Assembly: GCA_032615215.1 (NCBI GenBank)
Contig: CP128433.1
Span: 3,431,501-3,495,500, forward strand
Direction of reading: 5' to 3'
DNA from: Microbulbifer sp. MKSA007
GTDB taxonomy: Bacteria; Pseudomonadota; Gammaproteobacteria; Pseudomonadales; Cellvibrionaceae
DNA length: 64,000 nt
Shown here: positions 1-6,957 of the stretch, in pieces
Position numbering within the stretch: the stretch's first letter is position 1
Layout: every line of letters begins with the position of its first letter
The notes under the pieces: model-generated
What the model saw: only the letters and a program-made list of their open reading frames with translations
Told to the model about the DNA's origin: nothing
Databases searched by the model: none
Program-made: the position numbers and the translations under genes

Positions 1-2
1 GC

Positions 3-295
3 GACGTAGACGCCCATCTTGAGGATAATCGATGGGTATCCAACCGTAAGAACCATATTGACACAGCCATTAAAAAAACAGCCTTGACTTGTGCCCTCCT
101 CTAGGAGCCTACCCATCGACAGATTCGAGTCATCAGTGAACTGCGTAAACGCGGTTCACTTGTGTGTCCTCGTGGCGTTCGAAGTATTTGGCTAAGATCA
201 CACTAAAAGATTTCAAACTGAGATTAATAGAGCTTGGGGCTAAGATGGAGAAGGGACTCACCCTCACCGAGCCACACGTTCAGGCCTTGGAGTGA
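3..295 (+). pseudogene. Decayed IS481-family transposase fragment
   Basis: Conceptual translation from base 3 gives a stretch that resembles the helix-turn-helix part of IS481-type transposases: VSNRKNHIDTAIKK, then QIRVISELRKRG and GVRSIWLR, then (after a frameshift near base 203) LKDFKLRLIELGAKMEKG. An in-frame stop lies at 102-104, another at 204-206, and the last readable frame ends at 293-295. The fragment lacks the DDE core and cannot be active. It sits just outside the prophage left end, so it belongs to the chromosome flank. The family call rests on recognising the motif order and was not checked by a search. Confidence 0.6.
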
Positions 296-300
296 AAGCA

Positions 301-660
301 GCAAAGGAACAGCGATTAGAAATTTCTATCTGAAGTTGGATAACCAGCTGCTTCCAAGCTACTCATAAAAAAATCTTCATATCGTATGACAAAAGGGAGT
401 AGGATCAGTTGAACTTCTTCCCAGTCTCTCTCTTGACAACAAATTCTATCTGCTACTCTTCACTGCCTACCATCATACTCAAAAGCTCTATGATCGGCTC
501 CAGTATACCCACCTAACTAATATTTGAATCTTTTTAACGGGATACCGAGAAACAAAGCTTTAATATAGATTAAGGCCCAAATTGCCACACCGAAACAGAA
601 AAGAAAAAATTCGTATAAGTGAGTTTGTAAGTCCTTAATAAACAAGGACGAATCTGGGAT
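301..660. other. Chromosomal flank with no recognisable gene
   Basis: No credible coding frame was found between the transposase remnant and the prophage end. Bases 628-660 resemble bases 39494-39525 next to the intact tRNA-His gene, with a few mismatches, so the direct repeat made by integration extends beyond the 40-bp identical core. Confidence 0.5.
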
Positions 661-700
661 GGCCGACGGGGATCGAACCCGCGACCTCAGGAGCCACAAT
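661..700. repeat. attL core (3' half of tRNA-His)
   Basis: These 40 bases are identical to 39526-39565 and correspond to the tRNA-His gene from just after the anticodon to the acceptor stem, read on the minus strand. Beyond base 700 the sequence no longer matches the tRNA, so no functional tRNA is left here. This is the junction of chromosome (left) and prophage (right). Confidence 0.93.
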
Positions 701-834
701 GTTTGGCCTGCCCTTTCAAAATCAACCGCTTACACCATTTTCAGGGGTAACTACTGTATAAAAAGCCAGTATATTACCCTGCACCGCGGGTATTAAACAT
801 CGATAGTTACCCCTTATGCAAGCTGGACATGCAA

Positions 835-1236
835 TCAGTGCTTTTTGTCACCCATACGATGGTACCGAATAGACGCCTTAACCACGCCCTCAACTAGCAA
901 TTCTTGGCCCTCCCAGACCGGTATTGGCCTGTATTTGCCATTAGCTGACAATAGTCGGCCTCGTTTCAAGTCCAAGATTTTGCAAGCCAGCTGACCATCC
1001 AGAGCGACCACTACCACATCACCATTCATAGGTGTCAGCGAGCGATCGACAATGAGCACATCACGGTCAAAGATACCCAAGCCCTGCATGGAGTCTCCGT
1101 TGGCCCTGGCCATGAATGTAGCCGGAGGGTTGGTTATTAAGTGTTCATCTAGGCTTAACGGCTGTTCTTTGTGATCATCTGCTGGGGAGGGGAAGCCACA
1201 GCTGACGCCGCTGCTGTATAGAGGGGATAATTTCAT
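835..1236 (-). CDS. umuD: UmuD-like S24 peptidase
   Basis: The 133-residue protein has the length and layout of UmuD, the SOS-induced partner of DNA polymerase V. The self-cleavage site is seen as CGF-PSPA (Cys13-Gly14), followed by the catalytic Ser49 in GDSMQG and Lys86 in the ACKIL context. RecA filaments normally trigger cleavage after the Cys-Gly bond. It lies 6 bp downstream of a small gene and both follow a perfect LexA box, so it should be SOS-regulated. No umuC follows: the prophage end is reached first. It may cooperate with a host UmuC, or act in another role as stand-alone UmuD homologues do in some bacteria. Confidence 0.88.
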   Translation of the reverse strand: MKLSPLYSSGVSCGFPSPADDHKEQPLSLDEHLITNPPATFMARANGDSMQGLGIFDRDVLIVDRSLTPMNGDVVVVALDGQLACKILDLKRGRLLSANGKYRPIPVWEGQELLVEGVVKASIRYHRMGDKKH

Positions 1237-1242
1237 AGCTTG

Positions 1243-1440
1243 TTACTTCAATAGTTCTTTGAGCTGGGCCTGCTTCTCGTTCAGGGTGTTCAGCTCATCT
1301 ACAAGGGCATTGGTTGCCGCATCCAGGTTGTTCACCTGAACCTTCAGCATGTCCCTAAGCTTCGGGTCGGCAGTGTCTGCGGTCATATCAATAGTGTTCA
1401 AGCAAGCGCGTATCTCGGCTTCAACCTCTATGAATGTCAT
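1243..1440 (-). CDS. Small SOS-operon protein, unknown function
   Basis: This 65-residue acidic protein has a C-terminal half predicted to be coiled coil (heptad-like VNNLDAATNALVDELNTL). I do not recognise a family. The ATG at 1440 was chosen because AGGAG sits 8 bases upstream. An in-frame upstream start at 1467 has no ribosome binding site. It is the first gene behind the LexA box and is followed after 6 bp by umuD, so the two are probably co-transcribed on DNA damage. Confidence 0.6.
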   Translation of the reverse strand: MTFIEVEAEIRACLNTIDMTADTADPKLRDMLKVQVNNLDAATNALVDELNTLNEKQAQLKELLK

Positions 1441-1486
1441 GGTCCAACTCCTTCTTTCCGTCGACACAGGGGCAATCTACCAAAAT

Positions 1487-1515
1487 ACTGTATATATATA
1501 CAGTATCGATAGCAA
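1487..1515 (-). promoter_or_regulatory. SOS promoter with perfect LexA box
   Basis: CTGTATATATATACAG at 1488-1503 matches the gammaproteobacterial LexA consensus CTGT-N8-ACAG and is flanked by TA on both sides. On the minus strand it overlaps a promoter-like pair: TTGCTA (1515-1510) and TACAGT (1492-1487) with a 17-bp spacer. LexA bound here would block the promoter of the small gene and umuD. Confidence 0.85.
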
Positions 1516-1779
1516 AAAGAAGATGGCGCCCACGCTAGCGGGCTTAGAGGGTCAGGATATACAGGTTTTTATGGGTGCTGAGTGGCTCTTTGGGTGAATG
1601 GTAGACGGAGGCTTTAGATAGAGTTAGTTAAATTAATTCGACTCTATTAGGGAGGCGCCTCTCATTTCATTGACTTACAGCATAATTTCTACACCTAGCG
1701 CTATTTTATACTGAGCCACACAAACCATAGATGATAATCATGAACAATTCTTGGACGCTGTAAAAGGACTAGTCAGTAA

Positions 1780-2499
1780 ATGGAAATTAAGTACCAGAAC
1801 GGAAAGAGAATAACCAAGCACAAACATGAATTGTCTCATCTAGAGTCGATGATTCAAGACTACGAGCAAAAGGCAGAAAAATTCTACAGCGGGGGCAATG
1901 CGGTAAACTCCTTAGATAAAGAGAGGAAGGCAGAAAGGGAGAAGGCTCTGAAATATTTGGACCAAGAGCGCAGAACCATTGAAGCCATGATGGACGTTCA
2001 AGAACAGCTTGCTAAGTATCGAGCGGTAGGTGAAGGAGCCCTTAGCGGTACACTAAAGGAAAGGACGGATACTCTTCAGGTAATGGAGAAAGAAAAACAC
2101 CACCCCACCGATACGCTAGAAAAGTACATGCGAGCCGAGGGAGTGCCCAAGCCGAGTCCACTACATACTGCGCACCACATTGTGCCAGGTAAAGGAAAGC
2201 TACCAGTCGTCACAGGTAGAGCCCGAATGCACCTCCATCGTCATGGGATCCGTATAAATGACCCGGCGAATGGAGTTTATCTAGTCAGAAGAGATGATGA
2301 TACTCCACACTGGTCTATGCCAGAATCGACAGGCCACTTAACATATCATACCCATGAGTATGAGCGATGGGTCGCTCGACGTATACAAGGGTTTCGCGAT
2401 ATGGATACGATCAAAACTCAACTTCAGGTAATCGGGAGAATACTCCAAGAAAATGAACCCGATACCGCTATTACCGAAATTAAAAACGGAGTTATCTGA
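1780..2499 (+). CDS. AHH-family HNH nuclease, probable toxin
   Basis: The 239-residue protein has a long charged, probably coiled-coil N-terminal half (residues 15-120) and a C-terminal AHH-type nuclease domain of the HNH/EndoVII fold. The signature AHH is at residues 131-133, with RARMHLHRHGIR (147-158), NGVYL (164-168) and a late HTHEYERW (190-197). AHH domains are known as C-terminal toxin tips of polymorphic toxins that cut nucleic acid. Here there is no signal peptide or secretion domain, so it is either an orphan toxin module or is carried by another structure such as the virion. Its stop codon overlaps the next gene's start (TGATG), the arrangement expected of a toxin-immunity pair. 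Confidence 0.75.
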   Translation: MEIKYQNGKRITKHKHELSHLESMIQDYEQKAEKFYSGGNAVNSLDKERKAEREKALKYLDQERRTIEAMMDVQEQLAKYRAVGEGALSGTLKERTDTLQVMEKEKHHPTDTLEKYMRAEGVPKPSPLHTAHHIVPGKGKLPVVTGRARMHLHRHGIRINDPANGVYLVRRDDDTPHWSMPESTGHLTYHTHEYERWVARRIQGFRDMDTIKTQLQVIGRILQENEPDTAITEIKNGVI

Positions 2500-3077
2500 T
2501 GCCTGCAATTTACGCAATTCGTGACGACGGCTTTCGGTTTAAAAACCTAGACTTAAGTATTCTGGATATTGCCAGGCACGCACCAGATGACTCCGATCCA
2601 GACTCAATCCTAGATTTTAGCCTGCACAATACTGCGATGGCTGCCTGGTGGCCCCCCATGGGAGCACACTTTTTAAGCAATGAAGGGTTTGAGGGGTCCC
2701 CTATTCCAGATATATCATCTGGCCTCGGTGCCACGCTGGTCCTGTCCCCAAAGGCCAAACGTTACCTTGGGGATTTGCTGGAAAGCTATGGGGAGCTGCT
2801 ACCTATTGAAGCAGAAGGTGAAGTCTACTATCTCTTCAATTGCCGCACTTTTGGTCAGGAAGATTTAGATGTTTCCCAGCATGAATACCTTGGTGATACC
2901 CCTATTTCTTTAAAAGCTTTAGCTTTTACCGGTGATGCCGAAAAGCTAGCAACCTTTAAATCCAAATTTGAAAACTGCGCGACTGTATTCTGCAATGAGC
3001 AGTTTAAACGTGCTGTAGAGAAATTTGAGCTAACTGGCATTAGCTTTGATGAGAACCTAGTTGAGCAGTTTGGCTGA
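2499..3077 (+). CDS. Probable immunity protein (DUF1629/Imm11-like)
   Basis: The 192-residue soluble protein overlaps the AHH nuclease gene by one base. It contains segments such as LVLSPKAKRYLGDLLESYGELLPIEAEGEVYYLFN, split here as LVLSPKAKRYL and ELLPIEAEGEVYYLFN, that resemble DUF1629 (Imm11) immunity proteins found next to polymorphic toxins. The expected role is to bind and neutralise the upstream nuclease in the same cell. The family match is from memory of the motif and moderately sure. The gene order and translational coupling support the role independently. Confidence 0.6.
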   Translation: MPAIYAIRDDGFRFKNLDLSILDIARHAPDDSDPDSILDFSLHNTAMAAWWPPMGAHFLSNEGFEGSPIPDISSGLGATLVLSPKAKRYLGDLLESYGELLPIEAEGEVYYLFNCRTFGQEDLDVSQHEYLGDTPISLKALAFTGDAEKLATFKSKFENCATVFCNEQFKRAVEKFELTGISFDENLVEQFG

Positions 3078-3089
3078 AGAACAGCAAAT

Positions 3090-3106
3090 GGGAGGCAAAA
3101 CCTCCC
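3090..3106 (+). terminator. Weak hairpin after toxin-immunity pair
   Basis: GGGAGG (3090-3095) pairs with CCTCCC (3101-3106) over a five-base loop, 10 bases after the immunity gene stop. The following CTATTCCTCT is only partly U-rich, so termination strength is uncertain. Confidence 0.4.
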
Positions 3107-3173
3107 CTATTCCTCTAATAATCCCAGAATCTGGGCTGACTTTCCGGAGAGAGCTGCAGCCCATGCTTCTTAG

Positions 3174-3518
3174 CTATGACATAGACTCATTTTGGCCACA
3201 CCCGAGACAGTGGTAGTAGGGTCCAAACCTGCCTGTACGAAATTCAACCGGCCCGCCACAGCGGAAACAGGAATATTCCTCTCCCTGACTCCAGCGCCAA
3301 AGCCGCAAGCCTGGAGGGAAAGCAAACAATATTCCGAGGCAAAATAAAACTAAACCACCCCAGCCCGACAACCAATATGCTCCCGCTACCATCTTTTCAA
3401 ACATTGGGTGAGTAAAAAACAAAGGTATAATCTTTCCTAACACTACTATTGCCAGGAAGGACAGTAGAAAAAATAAAATTGAATAGCGGAATAATTTCAA
3501 GAACATCCTTGTCTGCAT
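3174..3518 (-). CDS. Two-helix membrane protein with C4 zinc ribbon
   Basis: The 114-residue protein has two hydrophobic segments (about residues 8-34 and 46-68) and a C-terminal four-cysteine ribbon, CFRCGGPVEF then HCLGCGQ, with a GRFGPYYHC stretch like the zinc fingers at the end of topoisomerase I. Function is unknown. It is likely an inner membrane protein with a cytoplasmic zinc ribbon. It lies 9 bp downstream of the lipoprotein nuclease gene on the same strand, so the two may act together. Confidence 0.55.
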   Translation of the reverse strand: MQTRMFLKLFRYSILFFLLSFLAIVVLGKIIPLFFTHPMFEKMVAGAYWLSGWGGLVLFCLGILFAFPPGLRLWRWSQGEEYSCFRCGGPVEFRTGRFGPYYHCLGCGQNESMS

Positions 3519-3527
3519 AGAAAACCT

Positions 3528-4082
3528 TTAACCTGCGTTATTGCTTCTTAGCGCTGCAAATTGCCGCGCCTCATCTTCTGTTAGAGCCAATCCATACTTC
3601 TCCACTATCGCCATGAAGCGCTGCACATAGATTACCTGGACGGGCTCATAGGGTGGCATCCACTCATCAGGGCCTTTGTCACCCTTGCTTTGGTTCCGGC
3701 CATCATCGACTAGCCACAGATTCTCAGGGTCTTCCGCAAACTGACGCTTTAGCTCTACAGTCCAGTTGGCACCACCGTGCCCGTGAGCCCAGGACAGCGG
3801 CACGATGTGTTCAACATCCAGGTCAGAGGCCAGATTGAAAAATTGGCCCGTGTATGGGTCCAGCCAAAGGCCAGTATCTACAGTGCACCGCTTGTCATTG
3901 GTGAAGGTTACTGGAGCCAGGGAGAACTGAACCAGTAGCTCATGGCGTGTACTCTGGCAGTCTCGATCGGAATCAGACCAGCGTGGCAGCCATTCGTGGC
4001 GGTCGTATTCGTTGGTGTTGGCTACAGCCTCAAAACAACCAGACAGAGCGGTGGATAGGATAATTGGTAGCAATAGACGCAT
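3528..4082 (-). CDS. Lipoprotein HNH nuclease (DUF1524/GmrSD C-terminal type)
   Basis: The 184-residue product starts with a lipoprotein signal (MRLLLPIILSTALSGC; lipobox LSGC with Cys16). The mature part has the features of the DUF1524 HNH family: YDRHEW, DCQSTRHELL, DPYTG, then the metal-binding core DLDVEHIVPLSWAHG (residues 87-101) with Asn121, Asn130 and KGDKGP. It should act outside the cytoplasm, anchored to a membrane on the periplasmic side. Secreted members digest extracellular or incoming DNA. On a prophage this would suit exclusion of a second phage's DNA or nutrient scavenging, which is inference. Confidence 0.78.
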   Translation of the reverse strand: MRLLLPIILSTALSGCFEAVANTNEYDRHEWLPRWSDSDRDCQSTRHELLVQFSLAPVTFTNDKRCTVDTGLWLDPYTGQFFNLASDLDVEHIVPLSWAHGHGGANWTVELKRQFAEDPENLWLVDDGRNQSKGDKGPDEWMPPYEPVQVIYVQRFMAIVEKYGLALTEDEARQFAALRSNNAG

Positions 4083-4157
4083 GACGACCCCTCTTTATTG
4101 TTTAGAGGGATCGTACATGACGAAAATTAAGAGAACAAATACAAGCCTTTACACTTT

Positions 4158-5141
4158 TTACTGTAACCTGGGAGGGTAATCGAGAATTTCTTCTCCTGTG
4201 TATTGCCCTGAATTAATATCGAAGACACCAAAGCTCTTAACAGGCGCATTCCAAACTCCAAACTTGGGAAATGAAGTGCTCCCATCACCATGTTGTCGAT
4301 ATGCAATTGTGATCTCATTGTATTTAGCCCGCTTTTCAGAAGTCAGAATATCTTTATAATGAAAAGCGTTTTCAGCTAATTGCTCACGGTCCTCTGGAGT
4401 TACCGGGCGGGTACCAATCAAACCTTTTTCTTTAATTCTATTGCCCAGCCCATACTTAAGCTTCACCCCTGGCTTATGTGAAGAAGAGGGTCGATCAAAT
4501 GCAATCATTTGCGCGCCAATATCATTTTCATACGCCAACTTTATGCGCGTCATTTTACTTCTATACTCTCTAAACAAGGGGCAAAGAGATGATTCTGGAT
4601 ACTTTTTAACTATATGGTCAACCACATGAAGTAAATGCATATCTTCAGGCTCAGGAAGTGGCATAAAAACAGCTACAGCGCCATGCTTCCCCCTATCTAG
4701 AGCTAAAAATAACTGCTCAGATATAGGTTTTTCCCGCGTCAATAAGGAGGCACTAAGATCATGCAGGCCATACCTATATTTTAAACTTTGAGACCCGGGG
4801 CCATTATAAAAAAAGCTCGGCATCGTTCGAGCCAAAACTCCTTGACCACTCACATCATATATATGATCGTAACTCTTTTTTCCTGACTCCCCAAATGGCG
4901 TAGCCATAGTAGACTCATAAATTGTTTGCCATTTAGAAGAGCTATCACTTCCATCACAATTATTGTACACACGAATAGATAATCGCGACTCGTGAAAAGC
5001 TTTCGATACAGTATCCTTAGACTCCCACTTCTTAAACTCACGCCACCACACTTTGGCATAAGAAGCGATAATGGGTTCCGGCCTTTCATCTGCCACTTCC
5101 AATACATCGATAAAATCATTACGCGCCTCAATAAGGTTCAT
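4158..5141 (-). CDS. Hypothetical protein, AT-rich accessory gene
   Basis: The 327-residue soluble protein has no motif I can assign. The start at 5141 was chosen over 5159 because AGGAA precedes it by five bases. Base composition is clearly more AT-rich than in the phage structural genes, as in the next gene, which suggests separate acquisition. It stands between a lipoprotein nuclease and a divergent membrane/GAF-like protein in the accessory block at the prophage left end, a place where phages often keep genes useful to the lysogen. Confidence 0.5.
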   Translation of the reverse strand: MNLIEARNDFIDVLEVADERPEPIIASYAKVWWREFKKWESKDTVSKAFHESRLSIRVYNNCDGSDSSSKWQTIYESTMATPFGESGKKSYDHIYDVSGQGVLARTMPSFFYNGPGSQSLKYRYGLHDLSASLLTREKPISEQLFLALDRGKHGAVAVFMPLPEPEDMHLLHVVDHIVKKYPESSLCPLFREYRSKMTRIKLAYENDIGAQMIAFDRPSSSHKPGVKLKYGLGNRIKEKGLIGTRPVTPEDREQLAENAFHYKDILTSEKRAKYNEITIAYRQHGDGSTSFPKFGVWNAPVKSFGVFDINSGQYTGEEILDYPPRLQ

Positions 5142-5587
5142 AAAATTCCTGCCATGCATTGTAAAAAAAGGTTTCTATTGATACCGACTCCCCCCAAGCA
5201 TCAATCTTTAAAATATGCACAAAAAGGGAAAACTAACAGTAAAAAACATCAGAATTGAAATCAATTAAAACAACACCACTCATACTATTCTCTTAGAGCA
5301 AAATAACTACACAAGCAAAAAAACAACTAGCCGAAAAACTTTCCTTAACCTCCATCAGGGAGAAACAAAATAATAGAAAGAAGCTGAGGTATGACAACCC
5401 TTCAGAATTATATTGAGTGGTCGTACTGGAAGTGAACAGAGGAGACAAATACAGTTCGACATATCAAACACTTGTCTCCATATATCAATTTTGAAAAATT
5501 AACAAGAGTTTACTATTACGTGGCAAGTCACGATAATCCCCGTGGACCACTAGTTAAATATCAAAAGAAAATTGAATAAGCCAAGGA
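5142..5587. other. AT-rich divergent intergenic region
   Basis: The 446 bp between the divergent genes holds no coding frame that I trust. It contains an eight-base inverted repeat, GGAGACAA (5441-5448) with TTGTCTCC (5472-5479), and probably the promoters of both flanking genes, which I could not place with confidence. Confidence 0.4.
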
Positions 5588-6538
5588 ATGGTTTTGAAGA
5601 AATTAATTTTTCTTGCATTTGGGGATAATTTTTTTACACGATTCTTAAATCACCCCGCATTAAGCATTTGTATACCTGCCTTTACCACTATGTATTATCT
5701 AACCCTTGATATTTGGGGGGATGACTTTGCATTAATCAAGAACAACATAGAATTTCATCAGTCAGCTTTTCTGACCCTCCTCTTTATCACATCCCTAGTG
5801 ATAATATTTAAAACAATTTCTGAGCTTTTGCACAGCAAGGTAAGCAAACAAAAAAACGAGATAACCAAGGCTCTAATAATGCTATTCAAGAGCCTGGTAA
5901 ATAAGAAAAAACGTAGATTTTTTGACAAGGCAAAGCACCTAAAACCAACCGGTGATACCTTCAAAGCAATCACACACCCAAAGGAGCAATTAGAGTATGT
6001 ACTGGCTGAAACAAAAAGATTTTTAGTCGAAGCTTTTGGATTAGACGCCAAAAATATTGCAATAACAATCATCCAAGGCAATCCAAGGGAAGATAAGTGG
6101 TGGTATGAGTTGCGATGTGAAACACAAAGAAAATACGCAAGAGCTCGGGACATCATGAACGGAAACTCTACAGCCGCCACCTGCTTTCAATCTGGTGATA
6201 GCCTATTGATTCCAGATATTAGAAAGGGTATCAAAGAGAATATGTTTGAGCACTCTAAACGATCTAGAGATGCCAAACAGGGATCAATTTATTGCAAACC
6301 AGTTAGAATAACTGTAAACAACTGTAATTATGTTTACATTTTCTCTATTGCAGTTTATGGTCAAAATATATGTCCAGCAGATAGTAATGAAGATTTTAAG
6401 GCCTGCGAAAATGTATTGGATGACATCGCTGACCGCGTCGAATTAGAGCTTTATCTACACTCAATGAGAAAATATCGATTTCAGGACATCAGTACAAGCA
6501 GGGAGGGCAGTGCAAATGCGGAAGATATTAGCACCTGA
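5588..6538 (+). CDS. Two-TM protein with GAF-like cytoplasmic domain
   Basis: The 316-residue protein has two hydrophobic segments (about residues 22-45 and 58-80) followed by a basic linker and a region (about 125-295) with the look of a GAF-type sensor: LEYVLAETKRFLVEAFG, GDSLLIPDI, and a C-terminal helix ending in ELYLHSM. No effector or enzyme motif is seen. It may sense a small molecule or membrane state. AAGGA touches the ATG at 5588 directly. The TTG at 5594 would have a better spacing, so the start is uncertain. It overlaps the next small gene and both are AT-rich. Confidence 0.5.
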   Translation: MVLKKLIFLAFGDNFFTRFLNHPALSICIPAFTTMYYLTLDIWGDDFALIKNNIEFHQSAFLTLLFITSLVIIFKTISELLHSKVSKQKNEITKALIMLFKSLVNKKKRRFFDKAKHLKPTGDTFKAITHPKEQLEYVLAETKRFLVEAFGLDAKNIAITIIQGNPREDKWWYELRCETQRKYARARDIMNGNSTAATCFQSGDSLLIPDIRKGIKENMFEHSKRSRDAKQGSIYCKPVRITVNNCNYVYIFSIAVYGQNICPADSNEDFKACENVLDDIADRVELELYLHSMRKYRFQDISTSREGSANAEDIST

Positions 6539-6695
6539 AAAAGGTGAGTTTAAACGTCAAGGAAAGCTCGATTATATAAGGTCTGCAGCAATTAAAATGC
6601 TAGCCTCCAATATCAAACCGGTTAGCAGTAAGGAGCCCGAGGTACAAATTATAACTAGTCGCCCTAAAGAGCTAAAGCCATCCGGGAGTTACTGA
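6516..6695 (+). CDS. Small basic protein coupled to GAF-like protein
   Basis: The 59-residue, lysine- and arginine-rich protein begins inside the 3' end of the preceding gene in another frame. The ATG at 6516 has GGGAGGG eight bases upstream. A GTG at 6510 is possible. No family is recognised. The overlap suggests translational coupling and a partner role for the membrane protein. Confidence 0.45.
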   Translation: MRKILAPEKGEFKRQGKLDYIRSAAIKMLASNIKPVSSKEPEVQIITSRPKELKPSGSY

Positions 6696-6716
6696 TAGTT
6701 AACCATGCAAACAGTA

Positions 6717-6744
6717 CCACTTGGGGCTGACTCACGCGCCCCAA
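6717..6744. other. Strong hairpin without T-run
   Basis: ACTTGGGGC and GCCCCAAGT form a nine-base stem between the convergent ends of the rightward accessory genes and the leftward late operon. Neither strand has a clear T-run after it, so it is a possible but unproven bidirectional terminator. Confidence 0.35.
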
Positions 6745-6852
6745 GTAGCTGGCACCCTCATTCCAATTGGGGGTTTTACCTTATGGCACGCTTCTCCTTA
6801 ATGCCCACTGCCAGACACTTTTTGTATTTGCTATCTGGGATATGGTTTAGGA

Positions 6853-6954
6853 ATGAATAAAGAAACAAAACAGTTAATCGAAGAAATTGTCTTTACATTC
6901 GGGTTAGCTGTTATTTTTATAGCTCCCTTTGTGAAAGATTGGCACTTCTCATAG
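6853..6954 (+). CDS. 33-residue single-pass membrane protein
   Basis: A short frame begins with ATG at 6853 after TAGGA and encodes a charged N-terminus (MNKETKQLIEEI) followed by one hydrophobic helix and ends in DWHFS. The layout is typical of small phage membrane proteins. No other support exists, so it may be fortuitous. Confidence 0.35.
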   Translation: MNKETKQLIEEIVFTFGLAVIFIAPFVKDWHFS

Positions 6955-6957
6955 CCA

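Noticed and set aside
661..735. Second tRNA-His gene at the left end
   Set aside because: Only the 3' half is present. The sequence after base 700 does not form an anticodon arm or D arm.
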